DNA of 64,000 bases from assembly GCF_003347205.1 (NCBI RefSeq), contig NZ_QQBJ01000016.1, positions 1 through 64,000 on the forward strand. Direction: 5' to 3'. A program made the position numbers and the translations under genes. This document shows positions 49,402-59,807 of this stretch, in pieces (position 1 is the first letter of the stretch; each line of letters opens with the position of its first letter). The notes below the pieces were generated by a model. It saw nothing but the letters and a program-made list of their open reading frames with translations, ran no database searches and had not been told where the DNA came from. Origin of the DNA: Mycolicibacterium moriokaense (GTDB lineage: Bacteria > Actinomycetota > Actinomycetes > Mycobacteriales > Mycobacteriaceae).

Positions 49402-50328
49402 TCAGCTTTCTGCAGGGGCCGATGTCGCAAATGTCGTCATGTCGGTGCCGCGGTCGTATTCACGCATCCAGGTGTCCGCCCAGTCGGGCAGCGGTTGGTC
49501 GGCGGGATCGTGGTAGGGCGTCTGCGACAACCAGAGCCGCCACACCATCGAGACCAGTTGGTTGGTCGGCACCCCTGCGAAGATGCTCGGCGGCCCGTTG
49601 CCCCGTCGTCGTCGACCGCCGGGCAGCCGGTACTTGATCTCCCGCGTCATCAGGCCCTTCGACATCAGCTCCTTGGTCGACGCCCCGCGGTCCTCAAAAG
49701 GAACCACCCTGTCGAAGGTTTCGGCGACGGCCTGGGCCAGCGCACCGACATGACGGGAGGTGGCACCGAAATGCTTGACGCGATACCACGGGTTGGGGTT
49801 CACGTGCCGACACAGCAGCAGGCCCGAACTGCGGTGCTCGATCTCCTCGACGAAGTGCCACATCATCAGCGACGCGACTCTCGGATCGCCGCCGCCGAAC
49901 AACGCGTCGCGGTTGTCCAGCATGACCTTGAACAGCGGCGTGAAGGTCGCCTCGAGGTTCGCGATGTAGGCCGCGTGGAACTCGATCGGCTGCTCCTCGA
50001 TCAGCGTGTCGTAGGCGTCGCACGCGTCCTCGTAGCACTTCTCCAGTTCGGGATAGCGCTGGGTGAGCGCCAGCATGTGCTTGCGATGCGCTGCCGCGTG
50101 CTGCGCCTCCTGCCGCAGGAACGCCTCTGCCTCCGAAGCGACCGCGGGGTCCTCGTCGAGTTTGTCCTTCGCCTTGCGCACCGCGCTGACGATGTAGCGC
50201 TCGAACGGCACCGCGATGAACGTGAAGGCGTTGCAGAACAGCCCGAAACCGGGGTTGTTCGGCTGCCACATGAACGGCACCGTCGCGTCGAACTCCCATT
50301 GAATCTTCCTGACCACGAGGTTGGTCAT
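49402..50328 (-). CDS. PF10118-type 'metal-dependent hydrolase' (ferritin-like diiron protein)
   Basis: 308 residues. Starts 'RKIQWEFDATVPFMWQPNNPGFGLFCNAFTFIAVPFERY' and has Glu/His clusters 'AEAFLRQEAQHAAAHRKHML' and 'MMWHFVEEIEHRSSGLLLCRHV', the likely metal ligands of this all-helical family. It is annotated as a hydrolase by tradition, but the ExxH helices resemble diiron proteins. First gene of the minus-strand operon, divergent from the TetR gene. Role in the pathway unknown. Confidence 0.82.
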   Translation of the reverse strand: MTNLVVRKIQWEFDATVPFMWQPNNPGFGLFCNAFTFIAVPFERYIVSAVRKAKDKLDEDPAVASEAEAFLRQEAQHAAAHRKHMLALTQRYPELEKCYEDACDAYDTLIEEQPIEFHAAYIANLEATFTPLFKVMLDNRDALFGGGDPRVASLMMWHFVEEIEHRSSGLLLCRHVNPNPWYRVKHFGATSRHVGALAQAVAETFDRVVPFEDRGASTKELMSKGLMTREIKYRLPGGRRRRGNGPPSIFAGVPTNQLVSMVWRLWLSQTPYHDPADQPLPDWADTWMREYDRGTDMTTFATSAPAES

Positions 50329-50423
50329 CGATCGCCACCTCTCGTCGACGGCCCGGTGGGCTTAACATTGGTGCGTGCGGATGTCTCGCGTAGCGTTGCC
50401 GGGACTCAAGCGCAAGACTGCGC

Positions 50424-50454
50424 TAGTGTGACATTTGGACATCAAGATGTAAAG
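50424..50454 (+). promoter_or_regulatory. TetR promoter with putative autoregulatory operator
   Basis: A -10 candidate TAGTGT (50424-50429) is followed by the palindrome ACATC-AA-GATGT (50439-50450) that sits at the likely transcription start; its right part extends to AGATGTAAAG, the reverse complement of CTTTACATCT found at 51910-51919. AAAGGAAG just after serves as ribosome site for the GTG at 50464. Fits repression by the encoded TetR protein. Confidence 0.6.
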
Positions 50455-50463
50455 GAAGCGGCC

Positions 50464-51027
50464 GTGGCCTCTCGCCCACTCACCGACACCGAACAGTCGA
50501 CGCGGCGCCGGATCCTCGCGGCCACCTTCGTCGTGCTCGCCCGTGACGGTCGTCGCAAGCTGCAACTGTCCGACGTCGCCGCCGAGGCCAAGGTGTCGCG
50601 CCCCACGCTGTACCGCTACTTCGGGTCGAAGGAAGGTCTGCTCGAGGCGTTCGGGCTCTACGAGCAGGACAACTTCGATTCGGGGATCGCCGCGGCGATG
50701 GCGGGGTTGAGCGGCCCCGACCGACTCGATGCCGCGCTGCGCTTCATCGTCGATTTCCAGAGCACCTATTCCCTGGGCTCCCTGGCCGAGATCGAACCGG
50801 AGCACGTGCTGCACCAGATGAAGCGGGTGCTGCCGATCATGCACGACCGCATCGCCCGCATCATCCCCGGCGCGGACAACGACGTCGCCGCAGCGGCGGT
50901 TGTCCGTATTGCCGTGTGCCACTATGTGATCGCCGACGGCAGTCCCGAGCAGTTCCTCGCCGAGCTACGGCACGCCGCAGGCTTGAAGACGTCCGGACGA
51001 CGGTTGCAGCGCGTCGCGGCCGGTTAG
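50464..51027 (+). CDS. TetR-family regulator of the accessory block
   Basis: 187 residues from a GTG with AAAGGAAG upstream. The HTH is clear: 'STRRRILAATFVVLARDGRRKLQLSDVAAEAKVSRPTLYRYFGSKEGLLEAFGLYEQ'. The C-terminal ligand domain is short and has no recognised ligand signature. It diverges from the five-gene monooxygenase operon across 135 bases and converges on the hydrolase gene, whose 3' end it overlaps by four bases. The shared decamer (see regulatory entries) suggests it controls itself and the hydrolase/phosphotransferase pair. Confidence 0.88.
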   Translation: MASRPLTDTEQSTRRRILAATFVVLARDGRRKLQLSDVAAEAKVSRPTLYRYFGSKEGLLEAFGLYEQDNFDSGIAAAMAGLSGPDRLDAALRFIVDFQSTYSLGSLAEIEPEHVLHQMKRVLPIMHDRIARIIPGADNDVAAAAVVRIAVCHYVIADGSPEQFLAELRHAAGLKTSGRRLQRVAAG

Positions 51028-51863
51028 CCCGCGAGCCAGCGGGTGATCTTCTCCGCGATCATCGCAGGCTTTTCCAGATGCAGGAAATGGCCTGTGCCGT
51101 CGACGATTTCGAACGCGGAGCCCGCCGCGGGCAGATGTGTCGCGACGTCGGCGAGGATGTCTGCACCGAGTGCTCCGTCGTCGGCGCCGTGCAGGTACAG
51201 CGTCGGCACCGGCGGCGGCTGCATACTGGCCGCCGCCTCGGCCTCGGCGGCGGGGTCGGCGAAGTCAGGGTTGAACGACGCTCGGTACGGGCCGACGACG
51301 TCGGCGATGTTCTCGGCATTGACGTATCGTCGCAGTTCAGCGACGTCTTCGGTGGGGTCGTAGCCCGGCGACCAGTCTGCCCACAGCGACTCGAAGAAGC
51401 CGGGGCCGACGACGACGGCCTCCGCGACGCCGACCTGTTGGATGAACCAGATGTAGAACGACCGCTTCAGTTGCGGGTAGCTGAAGAGGCCCGTCGCCAG
51501 CGCCGCGGTGGGCGGCACGGCCAGTGCGACGAATCGACGGAAGGCGCCCGGGTCGGTGGCCACCGTCCCGTATCCGGCGATGGCGCCCCAGTCGTGGCCG
51601 ATCAGCACCGCGCGATCGTCTGCCTGGTGCTCCCTGCCGACCTGCAGGATCGCGCGGGTATACGTGCCGACGCTGACCGGCGCCCCGACGGGAGCGTCGT
51701 ACCCCGGCAGCCAGGGCGCCACCACGCGGTAGCCGGTGCCGGCGAGTTCGGGCCCGAGGTGGCGCCAGGTGTGCGGTGTGTCGGGGAAGCCGTGGACGAG
51801 AACGGCCAGCGGCAGCGAGGTGTCCCCGATGTCTCCGAAGGTGCGCGGTGCGGGTGCGGTCAC
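51024..51863 (-). CDS. Alpha/beta hydrolase, epoxide-hydrolase-like
   Basis: 279 residues. 'LVHGFPDTPHTWRHLG' (oxyanion side), 'VLIGHDWGAIAGYGT' with Asp as nucleophile, and 'GTGHFLHLEKPAMIAEKI' with the catalytic His. The Asp nucleophile argues for epoxide hydrolase or dehalogenase chemistry rather than ester hydrolysis. GTG start: TACGCT six bases upstream suggests a leaderless transcript. Divergent from the phosphotransferase gene over a region with nested inverted repeats. Confidence 0.83.
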   Translation of the reverse strand: MTAPAPRTFGDIGDTSLPLAVLVHGFPDTPHTWRHLGPELAGTGYRVVAPWLPGYDAPVGAPVSVGTYTRAILQVGREHQADDRAVLIGHDWGAIAGYGTVATDPGAFRRFVALAVPPTAALATGLFSYPQLKRSFYIWFIQQVGVAEAVVVGPGFFESLWADWSPGYDPTEDVAELRRYVNAENIADVVGPYRASFNPDFADPAAEAEAAASMQPPPVPTLYLHGADDGALGADILADVATHLPAAGSAFEIVDGTGHFLHLEKPAMIAEKITRWLAG

Positions 51864-51875
51864 CTCGTCAGCGTA

Positions 51876-51935
51876 TTACATAGGCCGCAGCCGCCGTAAA
51901 GATTACAGACTTTACATCTAAAGTCGCCTATGTAA
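51876..51935. promoter_or_regulatory. Nested inverted repeats between divergent genes
   Basis: Outer perfect arms TTACATAGGC (51876-51885) and GCCTATGTAA (51926-51935) flank an inner palindrome ACTTTA-CATC-TAAAGT (51909-51924). All three contain the word TTACAT or its complement; the decamer CTTTACATCT (51910-51919) is identical to one in the tetR promoter. The 83-base gap carries both divergent promoters, so this is a strong operator candidate. Confidence 0.7.
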
Positions 51936-51946
51936 ATCTTATCGGC

Positions 51947-52996
51947 ATGGCAGGCATCGCGCTCACCCAACGCGACCTGGCCGCCACCCGAGCACAACTT
52001 CGAAAGTGGTTCGAGCACAGGCTCGGCGGCGAGGCGACAGTGTCGGAGTTACGCGCGGCCAACAAGGCCGCGGGCTGGTCCAGCGAGAGCCTGGTCTTCT
52101 CCGCCGAGATCGACGGCCGCACAGCCGAGTACGTCATCCGCATCCCACCGGCGGGCGGCGGCATCTTCCCGCACTATGACCTCGGCGCGCAGACGCTGAC
52201 CCAGGATCTCTTGCACGAGCACGCAATCCCGACCCCGTCGCCCATCCTCTACGAACCCGACCGCGACTGGATCGGATCGAAATTCCTTGTGATGCCCCGC
52301 ATCGTCGGGCACACACCGTCGGACACCACGTATGCGACCCGGGGATGGCTGCACGACGCGGGCGCCGACGTGCAGCGTCGCGTGCACGACTCGTTCCTCG
52401 AGACCCTGGCCCGCCTTCACCGTGTCCCCGTGGCCGAGGCGACGTGGCTGCACCGGCCCGCGGGCGCCGGCGTCGCCGCCGAACTCAACTGGTGGCGCGA
52501 GTACGCGAAATGGGGAACCGGCAACAAGGTGCCCGACCTCATGACGCGCTCATTCGACTGGTTGACCCGCCGGATGCCGGCCGACCAGGGCGAGTTGAGC
52601 GTCTGCTGGAACGACGCGCGGCTGTCCAACGCGATCTTCGACGACACCGGCCAGATCGTGGGTGCGCTGGACTGGGAGCAGGCGTGCCTGTGCCCGGCGG
52701 AGACCGACTTCGCATGGTGGCTCGCAACGCGCAGGCAGACGCTGGAGGTCAACGGCATCGACGCCGATCCGGAACTGCCCGGATTCGACAGCCGCGAGCA
52801 GGTGATTCGGCGCTACGAGCAGATGCTCGGCCGCCCGCTCGTCGACCTGCACTACTACGAGGTGTTCGCGATGGTCCGGATGGCCTGTTGCATCCTGCGC
52901 ACCCAGGAACTGCTGCGCAGCATCGGCCAGGGCGATCACTTCCTGACCCGGGCGCCGATCCTGCCCGCGTGGACGATTTCCGCCGTGCAGGATTGA
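51947..52996 (+). CDS. Phosphotransferase family protein (APH / ACAD10 N-domain-like)
   Basis: 349 residues. Aminoglycoside-phosphotransferase/choline-kinase fold: N-lobe 'GGEATVSELRAANKAAGWSSESLVFSAEI' and catalytic loop 'SVCWNDARLSNAIFDDTGQIVGALDWEQACLCPAETDFAWW'. The usual H-G-D is here W-N-D, but the catalytic Asp, the following Asn and the metal-binding Asp of 'LDWE' are kept. Homologues phosphorylate 4-hydroxyacyl-CoA chains in human ACAD10/11; in mycobacteria they sit in lipid-degradation clusters. No ribosome site before the ATG, probably leaderless. Divergent from the hydrolase. Confidence 0.82.
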   Translation: MAGIALTQRDLAATRAQLRKWFEHRLGGEATVSELRAANKAAGWSSESLVFSAEIDGRTAEYVIRIPPAGGGIFPHYDLGAQTLTQDLLHEHAIPTPSPILYEPDRDWIGSKFLVMPRIVGHTPSDTTYATRGWLHDAGADVQRRVHDSFLETLARLHRVPVAEATWLHRPAGAGVAAELNWWREYAKWGTGNKVPDLMTRSFDWLTRRMPADQGELSVCWNDARLSNAIFDDTGQIVGALDWEQACLCPAETDFAWWLATRRQTLEVNGIDADPELPGFDSREQVIRRYEQMLGRPLVDLHYYEVFAMVRMACCILRTQELLRSIGQGDHFLTRAPILPAWTISAVQD

Positions 52997-53021
52997 CCGT
53001 CGCACCGCGGATGGATGCGCG

Positions 53022-54656
53022 CTAGGTGACCAGCGAGACGGAGTTCGCGCGGCGCAGCTTGCCCGACGGCGTCTTGGGAATGGTGCCGGGGCCGAGCACG
53101 ACGACGTTGCGGGGCCGCACGTCGACCTCGGCGACCACCTCGTGTGCCACCTGATGTTCGATGCGGCGCACCTCGACGGGGTCCTGCCAGGCGTTGGACT
53201 CGACCGCGACCGCAAAGGTCTCCCGCGAGTGCCCGGCATCCAGGCGCACGGCGACCGCACAGCCGGGACGCACGCCCTCGACGCGGCCGGCGGCCCGCTC
53301 GATGTCGGTCGGGTAGATGTTGCGGCCCGCCATGATGATGACGTCCTTGACGCGGCCGCACACCACGACGTGGCCCTCGTCGGTCAGGTAGCCGAGGTCG
53401 CCGGTGTCATACCAGCCGTGCTCGTCCTGCGCCGGGATGAAGCCGCCCATGGTGATGTAGCCCGGCGTGACGGGCTCGCCACGCAGTTCGATGATGCCGA
53501 CGCCGCGGGCGGGCATCACGTTGCCCTGCTCGTCGATGATGCGGGCCTCGAGGCCCTCCAGCAGCGGGCCGAGCGTGGCCAGCCTGCGGGTGTTGCCCTT
53601 GGTCGCGACCACCGCGCGCCGCAGCGCGGCCAGCAGGTCGGCGTCGACCTCGTCGACCACCAGGCCCGCATTGCACTCGGAGAAGGACACCGCCAGCGTG
53701 GTCTCGGCCATGCCGTAGGCGGGCAGGATCGCCGACGGGTCCAGCCCGAACGGCTTGCCCGCATCCAGCAGGTCCTCCACGTCGGCCGGCTCGACGGGCT
53801 CGGCGCCCGACAGCGCGAAGCGCAGCGTGGACAGGTCGAACTCGCCGGGCTGGGCCTGCCGGCGCAACCGCTTGGCCAGCAGCGCGTACGCGAAGTTGGG
53901 CGCCGCGGTCATGGTGCCCTTGTACTTGTCGATCAGCCGCGCCCACAGCAGGGTGTCGCGCAGGAAGTCCATCGGCGTGACCTTGACCAGTTCGGCGCCG
54001 AAGTACATCGGGATGGTCAGGAAGCCGACCATGCCCATGTCGTGGAAGCACGGCAGCCAGCTGACCATGACGTCCTTGTCGACGTCGTACTCCGCGCCGA
54101 TGAACATCGCCTCGGCGTTGGAGTAGATGTTGCGGTGGGTGATCTGCACGGCTTTGGGAGATCCAGTGGAACCGGACGTCAACTGCATCAGCGCCAGGTC
54201 GTCCTCGCCGACCTCGAGCGGGTCGACGGGATCCGACGCCAGCAGGTCGGTGATGGTCAGCACCGTGATGCCCTGCTCCTCGAGCACGGGCACCGCGACC
54301 ATGAACGGCTCCGCCACCAGGACGGCCTTGGCCTCGATCATCCGGACGACGTTCATCGTGTCCTCGGCCCAGACCACCAGGTCGGTGCGCGGAGTGGGCT
54401 GGTGCAGCATCGTCAGGCTGGCGCCGCGCATCCACAGCCCCTGGGCGGTGGGGGCGATCTCCACGGGGAAGCCGGCCAGCACGCCGACGGCGTCGCCGTG
54501 GCCGATGCCCGCGGCGGCGAGACCGCCTGCGATGCGGCGGGCCCTCTCGTGCACCTCGCCCCAGGTATGCCGGACGGGTTCGTGCGGTTCACCGGTGACC
54601 ATGCCCGTACTGGCGTCACGGGCGTTGCGGTACATCTTCTCGGTGAATCTGCTCAC
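53022..54656 (-). CDS. Fatty-acyl-AMP ligase / acyl-CoA synthetase-like (Pks16/FadD type)
   Basis: 544 residues from a GTG with GAGGAGG five bases upstream. ANL-superfamily motifs: '[21 protein letters not shown]', '[15 protein letters not shown]', '[16 protein letters not shown]', '[14 protein letters not shown]', '[24 protein letters not shown]' and the C-terminal 'TPSGKLRR' Lys. The HDMG block and overall sequence are those of fatty-acyl-AMP ligases that load acyl chains onto carrier proteins; no PKS is nearby. It occupies the position of Rv1013 (pks16) in M. tuberculosis. A leaderless small ORF overlaps its start. Confidence 0.88.
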   Translation of the reverse strand: MSRFTEKMYRNARDASTGMVTGEPHEPVRHTWGEVHERARRIAGGLAAAGIGHGDAVGVLAGFPVEIAPTAQGLWMRGASLTMLHQPTPRTDLVVWAEDTMNVVRMIEAKAVLVAEPFMVAVPVLEEQGITVLTITDLLASDPVDPLEVGEDDLALMQLTSGSTGSPKAVQITHRNIYSNAEAMFIGAEYDVDKDVMVSWLPCFHDMGMVGFLTIPMYFGAELVKVTPMDFLRDTLLWARLIDKYKGTMTAAPNFAYALLAKRLRRQAQPGEFDLSTLRFALSGAEPVEPADVEDLLDAGKPFGLDPSAILPAYGMAETTLAVSFSECNAGLVVDEVDADLLAALRRAVVATKGNTRRLATLGPLLEGLEARIIDEQGNVMPARGVGIIELRGEPVTPGYITMGGFIPAQDEHGWYDTGDLGYLTDEGHVVVCGRVKDVIIMAGRNIYPTDIERAAGRVEGVRPGCAVAVRLDAGHSRETFAVAVESNAWQDPVEVRRIEHQVAHEVVAEVDVRPRNVVVLGPGTIPKTPSGKLRRANSVSLVT

Positions 54657-54847
54657 GACAGCCTCCTCGGGGTCCCCGCAAATGCCAAGGTGTAATGCTC
54701 CGCCGGGTAGACGGCGCTTTCGCGTAGGCGCGCACACGTTTGGAGCGCGGTTGCATCTCGATTCGGTGATTCGCCAGGGCGGAACGCCCGCCCGCCGGAC
54801 ATCCCGGCGGCGGTGTTCGCGTCCACTGCTTGACCGCTAGTCTTCAC
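54653..54847 (-). CDS. 64-codon leaderless ORF coupled to the acyl-AMP ligase
   Basis: Starts at GTG, eight bases after a well-formed promoter (TTGGCG-17-TAAGAT), so the transcript would begin at or next to the start codon. It encodes 64 residues beginning [20 protein letters not shown] and ending in TPRRLS, with no recognised domain. Its TGA overlaps the GTG of the ligase (GTGA), a standard coupling arrangement, and its 3' part contains the ligase ribosome site. Could be a regulatory leader peptide or a real small protein. Confidence 0.45.
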   Translation of the reverse strand: MKTSGQAVDANTAAGMSGGRAFRPGESPNRDATALQTCARLRESAVYPAEHYTLAFAGTPRRLS

Positions 54848-54855
54848 CGACGATC

Positions 54856-54884
54856 ATCTTAGGCAACTCTTAAGTAACCGCCAA
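54856..54884 (-). promoter_or_regulatory. SigA-type promoter for the acyl-AMP ligase unit
   Basis: On the minus strand: TTGGCG (54884-54879), exactly 17 bases, TAAGAT (54861-54856). Predicted start near 54849-54847, at the GTG of the 64-codon ORF and about 190 bases before the ligase. Confidence 0.6.
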
Positions 54885-54939
54885 ACTAATGCAGTAATTG
54901 AGGCTCGTGTCACATCTGCCGGCGTGATCCGGGCGGCCG

Positions 54940-55899
54940 CTACGGCGTGGCCGGCGCAGGCACCACCCGCGCGCCCTGGACCGGGCCGCTGGCCACGCGC
55001 ACGGTCCGACACACGCCCGCGCCGGCCAGTTCGGCGCCGACATCGACAGCGGACGTCGATGACGGGCAGAGGAACGCGCAGGTGGGCCCGGATCCGGTGA
55101 CGATCCCGGCCAGCGCGCCCGCGTCCACGCCGGCCCGCAGCGTGCGGCGCAGGCCCGGATCCAGGCTGAGCGACGCGGGCTGCAGATCGTTTCCCAGCAA
55201 CGGCGCCAGGGCGGCCGCATCCCCCGAGGCCAGCGCGGCCAGCACCGGCTCGGGATCCTCCAGGAGCGGCGGCAGCTCACGCCCGTCGGCCCCGCGCAGG
55301 CGGTCCGCCTCGGCGAACACCGCGGGGGTGGACAAGCCGCCGTCGGCGAAGGCCAGCACCCAGTGAAAGGTGTTCCTGGCCAGCACGGTCGCCAGTTCCT
55401 CACCGCGCCCGGTGCCCAACGCGGTGCCGCCGTGCAGGGCGAACGGCACGTCGCTGCCCAGGCGGGCGGCCAGCGAGTGCAGGTCCCGCCGCGGCACGCC
55501 GAGTTCCCAAAGCGCATTGATCGCGACGAGCACGGCGGCCGCGTCGGCGCTGCCACCGGCCATGCCACCGGCGACCGGAATCGATTTCTCGATGGTGATC
55601 GCGACGTCGGGCGCCCGGCCGACATGGTCGGCCATCAACTCCGCGGCCCGCCACGCGATATTGCGCTCGTCGGTGGGCAGTGATTCCGCGCCCTCGCCCG
55701 CCAACTCCAGAGACAAAACGTCGGCGTTGCGGACGGTGACCTCGTCCAACAGGGACACCGCGTGGAAGACGGTCGTCAGCTCGTGATAGCCGTCATCGCG
55801 AACGTCGCCGACCGCCAGGTACAGGTTGAGCTTGCCCGGCACCCGCACGGTGATCGACCCGGTGGGGACCCACTCGGAGGCGGTACTGCCTTTGGACAC
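54940..55899 (-). CDS. ispE: 4-diphosphocytidyl-2-C-methyl-D-erythritol kinase
   Basis: 319 residues. GHMP kinase motifs: '[33 protein letters not shown]', the ATP loop '[17 protein letters not shown]', and the C-terminal '[14 protein letters not shown]'. It phosphorylates CDP-ME in the non-mevalonate isoprenoid pathway. The GTG start is six bases downstream of TAGTGT, so it has its own leaderless promoter, although in M. tuberculosis it directly follows ksgA. Here a kinase gene on the other strand separates the two. Confidence 0.96.
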   Translation of the reverse strand: MSKGSTASEWVPTGSITVRVPGKLNLYLAVGDVRDDGYHELTTVFHAVSLLDEVTVRNADVLSLELAGEGAESLPTDERNIAWRAAELMADHVGRAPDVAITIEKSIPVAGGMAGGSADAAAVLVAINALWELGVPRRDLHSLAARLGSDVPFALHGGTALGTGRGEELATVLARNTFHWVLAFADGGLSTPAVFAEADRLRGADGRELPPLLEDPEPVLAALASGDAAALAPLLGNDLQPASLSLDPGLRRTLRAGVDAGALAGIVTGSGPTCAFLCPSSTSAVDVGAELAGAGVCRTVRVASGPVQGARVVPAPATP

Positions 55900-55905
55900 C
55901 GCACG

Positions 55906-55911
55906 ACACTA
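55906..55911 (-). promoter_or_regulatory. -10 element of a leaderless ispE promoter
   Basis: TAGTGT on the minus strand ends six bases before the GTG of ispE. It lies in the 83-base gap between ispE and the inserted kinase gene, so ispE no longer depends on read-through from rpfB-ksgA. Confidence 0.55.
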
Positions 55912-55982
55912 ACGCCGGGACAGCCGCCGTAAGTAGTCATGCGAGAGAAAACCTCACCCGACGGGGCCCGGCCTACGCTGGC

Positions 55983-56777
55983 ATGGTGCTTCACGTCGGC
56001 GAGGAGTTCGAGGGCTACGTCGTCGACGCCACGCTGGGCCGGGGTGGCTACGCCACGGTGTATCTGGCGCACGCTGCCGCTGAACCGAATCACGCTGTGG
56101 CGCTGAAGGTTCTCGATGACCATCACCGTGGTGGCGACCAAACCACCCGGCTTCGAAGGGAATTCGAGTTCGCCCACCAGCTCGACCATCCCAGTGTCAT
56201 CAGGGTCTATCAACGCGGTAACGGCTGGCTGACCATGGAATTGGTGAACGGCGATGCCTCGACCGTGCTCACCGAGCGCACGGAGCAGCTCGCCGCCCTG
56301 GCCCAGATCGCGTCCGCGCTCGACTACATCCACCAGCGCGGAATTGTGCACTGCGACGTCAAGCCGTCCAACATCCTTGTCTCACAACCATTTCGTCGCG
56401 CGGTGCTGATCGACTTCGGCGTCGCCTATACCGTCGCCGAAACGGTCTGGTGGCGGTCCGATCACCTCGAAGCGTCACTGCCCTACGCCGCACCCGAACT
56501 ACTCAGGGGTCGGCCGCCGTCGGCGCTGTCCGATCAATACTCGCTGGCATGCACCGCGGTGGAATTGTTGCTCGGCGCTCCGCCGTTCGCGGCCGACACA
56601 CCAATGGGCATGATGGACGCGCATGTGAGCCGGCCGCCGCCAAGCTATTCACACAAGATCGCCTGGGCGCCACGCATTTTCGACTCGGTACTGCACAGGG
56701 CGTTGGCGAAGCTGCCCGACAGCAGGTACGACTCGTGCTCGGAGTTCGTCGAGCAGTTGGACCGCGCGCTGAGCTAG
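55983..56777 (+). CDS. Small soluble serine/threonine protein kinase (non-RD)
   Basis: 264 residues covering only a kinase domain, with no membrane helix or sensor domain. Intact elements: Gly loop 'LGRGGYATVYLAH' (from ~18), Lys42 in 'VALKVL', catalytic loop 'IVHCDVKPSNIL' with Asp125, Lys127 and Asn130, 'LIDFGVAYT' with Asp144, APE at 170-172, Asp184. The residue before Asp125 is Cys instead of Arg, so it is a non-RD kinase likely not needing activation-loop phosphorylation. TACGCT lies three bases before the ATG, so a leaderless start at the next codon (GTG, 55986) is possible. Located antisense between ispE and ksgA; partner unknown. Confidence 0.88.
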   Translation: MVLHVGEEFEGYVVDATLGRGGYATVYLAHAAAEPNHAVALKVLDDHHRGGDQTTRLRREFEFAHQLDHPSVIRVYQRGNGWLTMELVNGDASTVLTERTEQLAALAQIASALDYIHQRGIVHCDVKPSNILVSQPFRRAVLIDFGVAYTVAETVWWRSDHLEASLPYAAPELLRGRPPSALSDQYSLACTAVELLLGAPPFAADTPMGMMDAHVSRPPPSYSHKIAWAPRIFDSVLHRALAKLPDSRYDSCSEFVEQLDRALS

Positions 56778-56781
56778 TGGG

Positions 56782-58841
<2,060 letters not shown>

Positions 58842-58915
58842 TCAGCTTCTATGCCCCCCGCCATCGATCACAAGACGGTAACGAACCGGCCTAGCAACGG
58901 CAACTCTCGCCGCCG

Positions 58916-59782
58916 TCACGGCTGGTGTACCGGGATTCCGTACACCCGTGCCGCCGTCGCCGTCGTCTCCCGGGCCAGCTCGTCGGCCGATTTGCCCACC
59001 GTGTCGGCCAGCGCGCGCACGGTGTAGGGCAGGCAGTACGGCTCATTCGGTGCGCCGCGGAACGGGTGCGGGGTGAGAAACGGCGCGTCGGTCTCCACCA
59101 GCAGCTGCCCGGCCGGGATCAGCGCGGCCGCCTCGTGCAGTGGCCGGGCGTTTCGGAAGCTCACGGTGCCCGAGAGGCTGAGCACCCAGCCGGCGTCCAC
59201 ACACGTCCGCGCCATCGCGGCATCCGACGAGAAGCAGTGGAAGATCACCGTCGGCGGCGCGCCCTCGGCCCGCAGCACGTCCAGCACGTCGGCGTCGGCG
59301 TCGCGGTTGTGGATCATCAGCGGTTTGCCGGTGCGCTTGGCCAGGTCGATATGCCAGGCGAAGGCGTCGCGCTGCTCGGCGGGCGTCGCGCACCCCTCGA
59401 GCCTGCCCGGCCAGTAGTTGTCCATGCCGGTCTCCCCGATGGCCACCACACGCGGGAGGTCGGCCAGCCCTTCGATGACGGCCTTGGCGTCGTCGGTCAG
59501 CGCGTTGGCCCGCGTCGGGTGCAGGGCCACCGCGGCGTACACCCGCGGGTCCCAGCCCGCCGCCTCGGTGACCCAGCGGGCCGAGTCGAGGTCGTCGGCG
59601 ATTGTGACGACGGCCGCCACGCCGACCCGCGCGGCGCGGTCGGTGATCGCGCGGACGTCGTCGGCGGTCTCGGCGCCGCAGGCGTCCAGATGGGTATGCG
59701 CGTCGATGAGCGGGCGCAACGGCTCGGGAGGCGGCGGCGCCGGACGGCCTCGGGTGGCGGGCGGGTCACCAACAGAGCTCAC
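58916..59782 (-). CDS. tatD: TatD-family deoxyribonuclease
   Basis: 288 residues from the GTG at 59782, which has TATGGT six bases upstream (leaderless); a GTG two codons earlier is the alternative. Metal ligands of the TIM-barrel hydrolase: 'IDAHTHLDAC', 'AIGETGMDNYW', 'MIHNRDADADVL', 'IFHCFSSD' and 'LLVETDAPFLTPHPFRG'. TatD enzymes are Mg2+-dependent 3'-5' DNases or D-aminoacyl processing hydrolases. Divergent from metG across 25 bases; leads tatD-rpfB-ksgA. Confidence 0.93.
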   Translation of the reverse strand: MSSVGDPPATRGRPAPPPPEPLRPLIDAHTHLDACGAETADDVRAITDRAARVGVAAVVTIADDLDSARWVTEAAGWDPRVYAAVALHPTRANALTDDAKAVIEGLADLPRVVAIGETGMDNYWPGRLEGCATPAEQRDAFAWHIDLAKRTGKPLMIHNRDADADVLDVLRAEGAPPTVIFHCFSSDAAMARTCVDAGWVLSLSGTVSFRNARPLHEAAALIPAGQLLVETDAPFLTPHPFRGAPNEPYCLPYTVRALADTVGKSADELARETTATAARVYGIPVHQP

Positions 59783-59807
59783 CGCCACACCATAAGGTGA
59801 TGAGGAA

